Positions 16,766 through 24,000 of a stretch of DNA of 64,000 bases are shown here, in pieces. A program made the position numbers and the translations under genes. Under the pieces are notes generated by a model. The model was given only the letters and a program-made list of their open reading frames with translations, made no database searches and was not told where the DNA came from. The DNA comes from Lentisphaeria bacterium (lineage in GTDB: Bacteria; Verrucomicrobiota; Lentisphaeria; Oligosphaerales; Oligosphaeraceae): assembly GCA_024405215.1 (NCBI GenBank), contig JAKSPB010000003.1, positions 1-64,000 on the forward strand, read 5' to 3'. How positions within the stretch are numbered: the first letter of the stretch is position 1; every line of letters begins with the position of its first letter.

Positions 16766-18489
16766 CAGACGCCACCCCACACGCTCCGGCTATTCTCCCC
16801 GTGATGCCATCCAGGCAGAAGCGTCTACGGCTTCTTTTGGCCACGGTATGCAGTGGCGTGCTCCTGGCTCTCGCCTTCCCGCCCATGGGCTGCTGGCCCA
16901 TCGCCTACGGCGCTCTCGTTCCTCTTTTCCTTTCTTCGCCGCCGCGAAGACTCTCACGCAGGTTTTTCTGCGGAATGCTCTTCGGGTATGTGCATTTTCT
17001 ATTCGCTCTCTGGTGGTTGAACTCCGTGGGCTTCGGCGCGGGGGCGTTATTGGCGCTGGTCTGCGCCTTCTTTCCTGCGCTATGGTATTGCCTGCACGGG
17101 CAGCTTTTGTGGTCCGCCAAACCAAAGGAAATCCTTTCCCGGGCCACGCCGGAGGAATGCAACCTTGCCTGCAGGCCTGGCGTAGGGCTCTGGGTGTTTC
17201 CCCGTCATTGGCAGCTCCTTCGCACGGCATTGCTCTCTGCCGCCGCCTGGACCGCTCTGGAATGGGTCCGCAGCTGGATCTTCACGGGCTTTCCCTGGAA
17301 TCAACTGGGCATCTCCCAGGCCTTCGCTCCCACGCGCGCGCTGGGGACCCTGGCAGGGCCATACGGAATCTCCTTCCTGATTGTCGTCGTCAATCTTCTG
17401 CTGGCCCGCGTCATCCTTCATGACAAGCCCTGGAAGTCCTTGACGACACTGGCATTGCTTTTCCTTTGTGTCTATGGCTGGTGCCTTCATGAACGGCATG
17501 TGAACCAGTCCCTCCCGCTGGTCGAAACACCGTTGCGCATCACTGCCATCCAGGCGGATGTCCCCGAGTGTCGCGAATGGACCGAAGAGGTGCTTCGCTA
17601 TGCTTGGCAACGCCACGCGGAACCAACCCGCCAGGCAGCCCGGACGGAATCTTCCGATTTGGTCGTGTGGCCGGAAGGCGCCTTGCCTTGCGTCTTGACC
17701 ATGCCTTTCTATGCGCAGGCGCTCCAGGGACTCCTGCGTGAAATCCAACGCCCTATGTTGATCGGAAGCCTGGACGAACGGGGAGGACCGCTGGGCGACG
17801 AGAACAACCAGTATTTCAATTCCGCCTTCTATCTCACGGAGAACTGTCCCGTGCTTCTCTCCCAGAACGCCGTTCGAAACAACTGCTACGACAAGATGCA
17901 TCTAGTGCCTTTCGGCGAATACGTTCCCTTTTCCGGATACTTTCCCTGGATTGCGGACATCATCGGCATGGGACGGGATCTGACGCCCGGAAAAGACTAC
18001 CGGCTTTTCCAGATTCCTGACGCCAATGGCGAGAAGCTTCTCTGCGGCGTGAACATCTGCTACGAAGACGTCTTCCCGGAAATCTCCCGCCGTTTTACGC
18101 AAGGCGGCGCACAGCTTCTCATGACCATTACCAACGATTGCTGGTATGGCCGCAGCGCGGGACCGTGGCAACACCTGGCCCATGCGGTTTTCCGGGCCCT
18201 GGAGAATCGCCGGCCGCTGCTGCGTTCGGGAAACAACTCCGATACCTGCCTCATCCTTCCTGACGGGACAATCTCAGAACCTATCCTTGGTGAGGACGGC
18301 ACGTCTTTCGGACAAGGATGGCATACCTACGCTGTCTATCCCGTTCGGAAAAACGCCCCTACGACGCTTTATGCCAGGACAGGAAACCTCTTTGCCATGA
18401 TCTGCACCCTGGCCACAGGGTTCGTCTGGCTGCTCTTCGTGCAAAGCTATTTTCTCCGCAAGGCAACTTTACAAAATAGAATAGGATAG
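16762..18489 (+). CDS. lnt: Apolipoprotein N-acyltransferase
   Basis: A 575-aa protein: about eight membrane segments, then a nitrilase-type domain (about 255-530). The catalytic triad can be read directly: Glu305 in WPEGALP, Lys378 in YDKMHLVPFGEYVP and Cys433 in NICYEDVFPE. It adds the third acyl chain to lipoproteins at the periplasmic face, which supports a two-membrane envelope. Slightly longer than the usual 500-520 aa, mostly by an insertion near residue 120. It overlaps exbD by four bases. The last codons run into the iteron array, whose first GGATAG gives the stop codon, so the C-terminus may have been rewritten by insertion. Confidence 0.94.
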   Translation: MTDATPHAPAILPVMPSRQKRLRLLLATVCSGVLLALAFPPMGCWPIAYGALVPLFLSSPPRRLSRRFFCGMLFGYVHFLFALWWLNSVGFGAGALLALVCAFFPALWYCLHGQLLWSAKPKEILSRATPEECNLACRPGVGLWVFPRHWQLLRTALLSAAAWTALEWVRSWIFTGFPWNQLGISQAFAPTRALGTLAGPYGISFLIVVVNLLLARVILHDKPWKSLTTLALLFLCVYGWCLHERHVNQSLPLVETPLRITAIQADVPECREWTEEVLRYAWQRHAEPTRQAARTESSDLVVWPEGALPCVLTMPFYAQALQGLLREIQRPMLIGSLDERGGPLGDENNQYFNSAFYLTENCPVLLSQNAVRNNCYDKMHLVPFGEYVPFSGYFPWIADIIGMGRDLTPGKDYRLFQIPDANGEKLLCGVNICYEDVFPEISRRFTQGGAQLLMTITNDCWYGRSAGPWQHLAHAVFRALENRRPLLRSGNNSDTCLILPDGTISEPILGEDGTSFGQGWHTYAVYPVRKNAPTTLYARTGNLFAMICTLATGFVWLLFVQSYFLRKATLQNRIG

Positions 18490-18634
18490 TTTTGGGTATA
18501 GTTGGGGATAGTTTTTGTATAGTTGGGGATAGTGTAGAATAGTTTCCCCAAAAAAACATAATTCTCCCAAAAAGCAAAAAACTATACACAAACTATACAC
18601 AAACTATACACAAACTATACTATCACTATAAAAC
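18484..18634. repeat. Inverted iteron array (site C)
   Basis: The left arm 18484-18545 repeats ATAGTTT/ATAGTTGGGG units. The right arm 18576-18634 has four exact-spaced ACTATACACAA units. The unit in common orientation is GTATAGTTTGT with 11-bp period. The spacer is AT-rich. The array occupies the whole space between the lnt stop, which it supplies, and the terminator of the opposing tRNA-Gln. Confidence 0.9.
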
Positions 18635-18665
18635 AAAACAGGGCTGTCGCCTTCGGCGACAGCCC
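18630..18665 (-). terminator. Rho-independent terminator of tRNA-Gln transcript
   Basis: Perfect 11-bp stem GGGCTGTCGCC/GGCGACAGCCC with a three-base loop. On the minus strand it is followed by TGTTTTGTTTT. It lies ten bases past the 3' end of the minus-strand tRNA. Confidence 0.85.
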
Positions 18666-18674
18666 TTGAAACTC

Positions 18675-18748
18675 TGGCATCCCCACCAGGACTCGGACCT
18701 AGTCTAAATGTACCAAAAACACTTGTGCTACCATTACACCATGGGGAT
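18675..18748 (-). tRNA. tRNA-Gln (UUG)
   Basis: Acceptor stem ATCCCCA/TGGGGAT, discriminator G and encoded CCA. The anticodon stem AGTGT/ACATT closes loop TTTTGGT, giving anticodon TTG. The T-stem is CTAGG/CCTGG, but the T-loop is TCCGAGT, with C where position 55 is nearly always T. It lies 20 bases downstream of the HExxH membrane protein gene and is probably co-transcribed. Confidence 0.92.
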
Positions 18749-18767
18749 CCGGAAGAAACGAAGCGTA

Positions 18768-19469
18768 CTATAATCCATTCCAGAAAACTTGGAAGGTCTT
18801 GGCAACAGATTTCAGTGAAGCAAGAGGTTTCGGAGAAGCAATCAGCAGCGTCAGGAACAGGAAAATGAGATTCCCGGCCAGGATGATGCACCAGGATAGG
18901 AACTTGCCGCAATATTCCAGGTCTTTCTGGCCATTCTTCAGGGCAATCCAGGTCAAGACGACATGATAGGCGTACGTGACTCCTAGCCAGCCGAAGCTGG
19001 CGAGCCAGAAAGTCGCAGGAGCTGGCCGCCAGACTTGCGCCGCAAATGCCATAAGGCAGCCGGAAAGCAGGAAATAGAAGGGAACGACATAGGGTGCCAA
19101 GGCGATGAATCCCGAGGAGCCCATGACTTCTACATAGCCTTTCGTCATGCCCAGATGGATCTTCCCCGTTTCATGGAAGGTCATTTTTGCCGCCAGCCAG
19201 TGAGTCATTTCGTGGCCGAAGACATAGATGGCCCTCATGGGAAGAGGCGGAAAAACCATCAGTCCAAATGCCGCTCCGCCGAGAAACGCCCATCCGGCAC
19301 CGGTATTGAGGAAGCGCATGGGAAGATTCCAGAGCGCGAAGCCTGCCAGAAGAATCACGCACCACCACAGCGGCAACAGTAGCAATTGGGCCCACCACGG
19401 ATAGCCCTGGCGCGGGCGGCGTTTCCGATATTCCTGTTCAGCTAACTTGACCGCCTTCTCTGTCAACAT
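18768..19469 (-). CDS. Membrane metallopeptidase-like protein (HExxH)
   Basis: A 233-aa integral membrane protein with five or so hydrophobic segments. FGHEMTHWLAAK near residue 92 is an HExxH zinc-site motif next to a membrane segment, as in M50-type intramembrane proteases and related families. No second zinc ligand can be assigned with confidence, so activity is inferred. ATG at 19469 is preferred to TTG at 19496, which would overlap the upstream SDR gene by 11 bases. It is the last protein gene of the minus-strand run and is followed by tRNA-Gln. Confidence 0.6.
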   Translation of the reverse strand: MLTEKAVKLAEQEYRKRRPRQGYPWWAQLLLLPLWWCVILLAGFALWNLPMRFLNTGAGWAFLGGAAFGLMVFPPLPMRAIYVFGHEMTHWLAAKMTFHETGKIHLGMTKGYVEVMGSSGFIALAPYVVPFYFLLSGCLMAFAAQVWRPAPATFWLASFGWLGVTYAYHVVLTWIALKNGQKDLEYCGKFLSWCIILAGNLIFLFLTLLIASPKPLASLKSVAKTFQVFWNGL

Positions 19470-19485
19470 CTCACGGATATTCCGC

Positions 19486-20181
19486 CTAGATGACAAGGCC
19501 GCCGTTCACCGCCAGCACCTGTCCTGTGATATATGTGCTTTCGGGACCGGCCAGGAAACTGACGGCAGACGCCACCTCTTCCACAGTGCCATAGCGCCGC
19601 AAGGGAATCATGGGCAGGACCTGGTCTTTCGGCAAGGTGGCCGTCATGGCGGTTTCAATGACGCCAGGCGCCACCGCATTCACCAGAATGCCTCGGCGGC
19701 CTACTTCGCGGGCCAGCGCTTTAACTGCACCAATCAATCCTGCCTTGGAAGCGGAATAGTTCACCTGGCCAGCCTGGCCAGCCTGGCCTGAAGCCGAAGA
19801 GACCGCAATGACGCGCCCGGCTCGGCGGGAGAGCATCCCCAGAATCAACGGCTGAACGCAGTTGTAGAAGCCATCCAGGTTGGTGGTAAGAACGCTGTCC
19901 CAGGCCTCGCCGTTCATCAGGGCGAAGAGCCCGTCCTTGATGATGCCGGAATTATAGACGACCACGTCCGGAACGCCATTTTCGCCATATCGCTGCCGCA
20001 GGGCGGCACGTGCGCCTTCGCGATCGGTGACGTCAAAATAGAGTTTCTCAAAAGGCAACGACGCCGTCTCCGGAGTCTCCTTGCGGCTTGTCGCCGTCAC
20101 TTGGAAGCCGTCGCGGGAAAGACGCTGCGAAATCGCTAGGCCAATTCCCCGGGCGCCGCCTATGACCAATGCCGTTGCCAT
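19486..20181 (-). CDS. fabG: FabG-like short-chain dehydrogenase
   Basis: A 231-aa SDR that most resembles 3-oxoacyl-ACP reductase. GGARGIG is the NADP site, VYNSGI the NAG-like motif, SSASGQAGQAGQ carries the catalytic Ser and NYSASKAG the Tyr-x-x-x-Lys pair. The end, TYITGQVLAVNGGL, is typical of FabG. A role in fatty-acid elongation is likely, but no acp, fabF or fabD is adjacent, so another substrate cannot be excluded. It lies 15 bases after the 87-aa gene and is likely part of the same transcript. Confidence 0.82.
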   Translation of the reverse strand: MATALVIGGARGIGLAISQRLSRDGFQVTATSRKETPETASLPFEKLYFDVTDREGARAALRQRYGENGVPDVVVYNSGIIKDGLFALMNGEAWDSVLTTNLDGFYNCVQPLILGMLSRRAGRVIAVSSASGQAGQAGQVNYSASKAGLIGAVKALAREVGRRGILVNAVAPGVIETAMTATLPKDQVLPMIPLRRYGTVEEVASAVSFLAGPESTYITGQVLAVNGGLVI

Positions 20182-20196
20182 GATAGAAAAAGGATT

Positions 20197-20460
20197 TTAG
20201 TAGTTGAAGAGCTGGGCCATGGTGTAAATTTCACCCGTGGCCGCATTTACTGCGCGCTGGATCTTCTGGCGGACGCGGGGCGAGACGTAGCGCCCGCGGC
20301 AGGCCTTGCCCAGCATCTTGTGGGTCAGCTGTTCCGTGGAGGCAGCCACCACCTGATGGTTGGTCAAGCCTTTTTCCGCTAGGACGTCTGCCAGGGGCTG
20401 GGGGCCGTATTCCCGCTCGCCGCCCGGCAGATTGAATTCGTCAGAGAGAGTTTCTGCCAT
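20197..20460 (-). CDS. Small conserved-looking protein, unknown
   Basis: 87 aa, not recognised with confidence. Residues about 20-75 (PQPLADVLAEKGLTNHQVVA, then a Lys/Arg-rich SPRVRQKIQRAVN) have the spacing of a short helix-turn-helix or lambda-repressor-like unit, and the protein ends TMAQLFNY. It may bind nucleic acid. The gene sits tightly between dapL (nine bases upstream) and the FabG-like gene, with normal codon use, so it is very likely real. Confidence 0.65.
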   Translation of the reverse strand: MAETLSDEFNLPGGEREYGPQPLADVLAEKGLTNHQVVAASTEQLTHKMLGKACRGRYVSPRVRQKIQRAVNAATGEIYTMAQLFNY

Positions 20461-20469
20461 GGATTTCTT

Positions 20470-21702
20470 CTAGAAGATGAATTTCGAGGTGGAGAGGCGG
20501 TTCCTGACCTCGTCCAGGACAGCGCTTTCCTGCGCTAGATCCGCAGCCTCGAAGGTCGCGGAGAAGCGTACGAAGGAACCTGCGTCATCCCATGGAACGG
20601 TGGAAATCAGCTTTGTGGTGATTAGCCACTGACTGAATTCTTCGGCATTGGCGAAGGTCTTGCCATCGGCCGTTGCCTTGGGGATGCCCACATAGAGGTA
20701 GAAGGAACCGCCGGGGACTTGCGCCTGGAAGCCAAGCTCCTGCAAGGTCTTCGTCAGCGCGGTCAGGCGGCGCAGATACTTCTCGTTGATCTTGGGCGTG
20801 ATGGTGGACTGTGCCTTCAGGGCCTCCACGGAGGCCTTCTGGATGGCCAGGAACTGGCCGGAATCCGCATTGTCCTTCACGGTGGCGAAGGCTTTGACGG
20901 CGTCGGCGTTGCCGCAGACCCAGCCCAGGCGCCAGCCGGTCATGTTGAAGCCCTTGGACATGGAATGGAGTTCCACAGCCACGTCCTTGCCGCCGGGGCG
21001 GGAGAAGATGCTCAAGGGCTTGCCGCGGAAATTCAGCGGCGCGTATGCGGCGTCGATGACCAGTAGCGCGTGGATTTCCTTGGCGAATGCGATGGCCTGG
21101 TCGTAGAACTCCGGCGTAGCGACAGTGCCCGTGGGGTTGTTGGGATAGTTCAGATAGACCAGCTTGGCTGCCTTGCGGTCAGCCTCGGAGATCTTGCTGA
21201 AATCCGGGAAGAAGCCATTCTCGCGAGTAAGGGGCATCTTGACCACGCGGCCGCCCAGATAGGTGGTCCAGGTTCCCATGACGCCATATCCGGGCGTGGT
21301 CATCAGCGATACGTCGCCGGGATTGATGAAGCAGGTCGGCAAGAGGCTCAGCGCGGCCTTGCTGCCCATGGAGTGGTTGATTTCCGTGGCGGGATCCAGC
21401 TCCACGCCATAAAGTTCCTTCATGTAGTCCGCTACCGCCTGCTTGAACTCGGCGCAGCCGTTGTCGGCATAGAAGCGGTTTTCCTTCTTGCAGGCCTCGC
21501 GATGCAGGGCGTCCACCACCATGGGGAAGGCCATTTCATCGGGTTCCCCGACACCCATGTCAATGAGCGGCAGTTCGGGATGCGCGGCGACGGCGGCGCG
21601 TTTGGCGCGCTTGATCTTTTCAAACTTGTAGATGGCGGTGTCCTTGCCGAACATCTTGCCGCCGATGCGTTCCGCGAAGAGGTCAGAGAAGTAGGGATCC
21701 AT
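20470..21702 (-). CDS. dapL: LL-diaminopimelate aminotransferase
   Basis: A 410-aa PLP enzyme of the class I/II fold that makes LL-diaminopimelate directly from tetrahydrodipicolinate, for lysine and peptidoglycan. It has MGVGEPD at the start, NYPNNPTGT, and SMSKGFNMTGWRLGW with the PLP lysine. The pathway variant is known in Chlamydiae, Verrucomicrobia, Lentisphaerae, plants and some others, in keeping with a PVC origin. Length is as expected. ATG at 21702 begins a conserved-looking N-terminus, with a 43-base gap to the SEC-C gene upstream. Confidence 0.9.
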   Translation of the reverse strand: MDPYFSDLFAERIGGKMFGKDTAIYKFEKIKRAKRAAVAAHPELPLIDMGVGEPDEMAFPMVVDALHREACKKENRFYADNGCAEFKQAVADYMKELYGVELDPATEINHSMGSKAALSLLPTCFINPGDVSLMTTPGYGVMGTWTTYLGGRVVKMPLTRENGFFPDFSKISEADRKAAKLVYLNYPNNPTGTVATPEFYDQAIAFAKEIHALLVIDAAYAPLNFRGKPLSIFSRPGGKDVAVELHSMSKGFNMTGWRLGWVCGNADAVKAFATVKDNADSGQFLAIQKASVEALKAQSTITPKINEKYLRRLTALTKTLQELGFQAQVPGGSFYLYVGIPKATADGKTFANAEEFSQWLITTKLISTVPWDDAGSFVRFSATFEAADLAQESAVLDEVRNRLSTSKFIF

Positions 21703-21745
21703 GGGGATATTCAGAAGAGAACGTGGAATAATTCAAGAAGAAAAA

Positions 21746-22633
21746 CTATTTGCCGCAGCAGTGCTTGTATTTCTTGCCGGAACCGCAGGGGCAGGGATCG
21801 TTGCGGCCGATTTTCGGACGGTCGCGGGTGATGGGCGGCAGGGATTTGAGCGTCTGGGGCTCTTCGTCTTCCTTGGAGATTGTGGCATAGTTGACCAGGC
21901 GGTTCAGTTCGGAAGGAAGCGGGCCGTAGCCACCCAGGTAGTTTCCGGTCAGCATGGACTTGATGCGCTGCTTGCCCAGGTCGAAGAAGCTCTGGAGATT
22001 CTTCTCGGTAAAGCGTTCGGAAAGAACCGTCTCGTGGGCCTTGTAGAACTCAAAGACCTGGCTCTTCAGTTGATCGCCGGCGACTGCCACGGCGTTGACC
22101 ACGACGGCCATCGCCACCTCGAACTCTACCAGATCCTTGGGAATTTCCGCCAGAATGCGCTTGACATAGCCCAGGAAGGCCGCGTCATTGTCGCGGCGGG
22201 CGATCCAGCGGCAGGACAAGGTCAGCAGGAATTGCTCGGCCACCTGATGAGCCAAGTTGGGCTTCAGCACCCACTCCAGAATTTCCGGTGCGCCGTCATC
22301 GGGGGAGAGAATGCCCAGCAGACGGGAGATTTCGCTGGAAAGCCACTCCTCGCGAGGAACGTTGGCGCCGAACTCCGGGGAGACCAGAATCTTCAGGATC
22401 TGGGGATAAAAGGCCTTGGAGGCGCTCATGCCGGCCAGCAGAATGGCGCAGGAGAGCAACCGGCGATCTTCGGCGGAGGCAAGGCGGGCGGGCTCTGCCA
22501 CGAAGGCGTCAAATGTTTCCTGAAGGAAAGACGCCAAGGCGGCAGAATCCGTCAGAAGTTCCTGAAAAGCAGGCGTCAAGGCCTCGACATCCGCAACGCT
22601 GCGGAAAAGCTCTTTACGTGCAGTGGGTTCCAT
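21746..22633 (-). CDS. SEC-C motif protein (DUF1186-like)
   Basis: About 295 aa, all helical, HEAT-like in its first 240 residues, with a C-terminal SEC-C zinc motif: [20 protein letters not shown] (C-x-C-x8-C-C). The same tail in SecA binds zinc and SecB or ribosomes; in free-standing proteins it is thought to link to translation or secretion. The body recalls DUF1186, which I cannot confirm. ATG at 22633 is preferred; an in-frame start at 22681 would add 16 residues in a less protein-like stretch. It probably begins the dapL transcript. Confidence 0.75.
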   Translation of the reverse strand: MEPTARKELFRSVADVEALTPAFQELLTDSAALASFLQETFDAFVAEPARLASAEDRRLLSCAILLAGMSASKAFYPQILKILVSPEFGANVPREEWLSSEISRLLGILSPDDGAPEILEWVLKPNLAHQVAEQFLLTLSCRWIARRDNDAAFLGYVKRILAEIPKDLVEFEVAMAVVVNAVAVAGDQLKSQVFEFYKAHETVLSERFTEKNLQSFFDLGKQRIKSMLTGNYLGGYGPLPSELNRLVNYATISKEDEEPQTLKSLPPITRDRPKIGRNDPCPCGSGKKYKHCCGK

Positions 22634-22711
22634 AAGTGAAGAAACGATGGGTTGACTTGGAAGAACGTTATAATTTAACACCTTGCGAAAGAATGGACGT
22701 GCAAAGGTTGC

Positions 22712-23245
22712 CTATCCTGTCACCGGGAGTGCAATCAGCGGCAATGCAAGAATCACCGCGATGCCAAAACACGTGAGGCGCGGTCCGGAATGTTTTTCGC
22801 AATAGGCGAAGAAATCCCGTGTCCACCAGGGCCAGGCCAGGAAGGCGATGCCCAGGCATCCCCAGCACAGCGCGGCAATCGCAAAGAGGGGCCGGCAACC
22901 GCAGTGATAGGCGAATGCGTGTTGAATGACATAGTTCGCCAGGACAATCAGCAATCCTCCGAAGGCCCGGGCCATCAGGAAGTCCAGGAAGAAATAGGAA
23001 AGCACCGTCACAATGGGGACAAGAGCGTAGAAGAACGCCCCCCATCGGGTTCCCGGCAACAGCTGTCCGCCTTCGTATGCGCAGTATGCCAGAACCAGCG
23101 CACCCAGGATTGTTCCCGCCACGCGGGCGCGCGGGAGTTTCTTGGCCAATTCTGGATAACGGTCTGTGCCGAAAGCCGCCGTGGCCGCGAAGGCCACTCC
23201 AAGCAAGGCAAGAAAGACAGAAAGAGTCCGATAGAGTGCCATCAT
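22712..23245 (-). CDS. Unknown integral membrane protein
   Basis: 177 aa with about five hydrophobic segments and no recognised family. It starts MMALYRTLSVFLALLGVAFA, which may be a first membrane helix rather than a cleaved signal. A YHCGC segment lies in the middle. The start overlaps the stop of the HAD gene upstream (ATGATGG), so the two are translationally coupled. Confidence 0.6.
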   Translation of the reverse strand: MMALYRTLSVFLALLGVAFAATAAFGTDRYPELAKKLPRARVAGTILGALVLAYCAYEGGQLLPGTRWGAFFYALVPIVTVLSYFFLDFLMARAFGGLLIVLANYVIQHAFAYHCGCRPLFAIAALCWGCLGIAFLAWPWWTRDFFAYCEKHSGPRLTCFGIAVILALPLIALPVTG

Positions 23246-23994
23246 GGGATCTCCGTCAAGGAATCAGGTTTGTCCAGGATCAGGATGCGGGAGTTCGCCC
23301 GTGCGGAAGCCCGCTGTTCTTCCGTGCTGTATCCCCAGGCGGCGAAGACAAGCTTCACTTTATCCAGCGCAGGCACTTGTGCCACACGTTCCAGCGTCGC
23401 CAGGCGATCTTCCACGAAAGCCAGGGATCCTGCAGCCAGCAATTCCGCCAAGGTGGTTTCCTTGTTCTTGATGCGCTCCAGCCCAAAGATGTCCTCGGAA
23501 GGGAATTTCACGCCGGCGCGCTCCATCAGGCGTTCCACGAAACGGCATTCCTTGGTGGTCAGGATGACCACGCGTCCCCGGGCCAGCAGTGTCTTCAGCG
23601 CTTCAGCGGCGCCTGGGTAGAAACTGTTGTGAGCCAGCCAGTCTTCCTGGTCTTCCTTCAGCCAACGGTCGCGCTCGCCGCCGAAGAGCGGCTTCAGGGA
23701 TTCTTTCGTCTGGCCAACCTCCGCCAGGATTTCCTCCAGCTTTCCGGTGAATTCGCTGGTGATACGGGCCAGCGGCGCTCCGGACCACAGGAGTTTCGTC
23801 TGGAGAATGGACTGGTAACCGGTCTCCATGTAGGGGCGCAGCTCCTGGCAGAAGCGGCGAATCTGCTCTTCCGGAGCATCTCCCTGGAAGAGCTCCGGCC
23901 ATAGACGGCAGCAGCATCGCCAGGCGGTCGCGGCGTTCTCGGGAGCGGAATCGCAGATCACGCCGTCAAAATCAAGCACAATGATATCCGACAT
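23242..23994 (-). CDS. HAD-superfamily phosphatase-like hydrolase
   Basis: A 250-aa HAD protein. Motif I is VLDFDGVICDS (nucleophile Asp and acid Asp), motif II is VILTTKE, motif III a Lys in IKNKET, and motif IV reduced to FVEDRL. A helical cap lies at about residues 20-115. Substrate is unknown; phosphoglycolate-like or sugar phosphates are possible. It lies six bases after the SNF2 gene and overlaps the membrane protein gene, forming one transcript. Confidence 0.8.
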   Translation of the reverse strand: MSDIIVLDFDGVICDSAPENAATAWRCCCRLWPELFQGDAPEEQIRRFCQELRPYMETGYQSILQTKLLWSGAPLARITSEFTGKLEEILAEVGQTKESLKPLFGGERDRWLKEDQEDWLAHNSFYPGAAEALKTLLARGRVVILTTKECRFVERLMERAGVKFPSEDIFGLERIKNKETTLAELLAAGSLAFVEDRLATLERVAQVPALDKVKLVFAAWGYSTEEQRASARANSRILILDKPDSLTEIP

Positions 23995-24000
23995 GGTAGT

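Noticed and set aside
19765-19795. Nine-base triplicate in the FabG-like gene as an insertion
   Set aside because: The encoded GQAGQAGQ has the same length as the corresponding loop in ordinary FabG proteins, so nothing was added.
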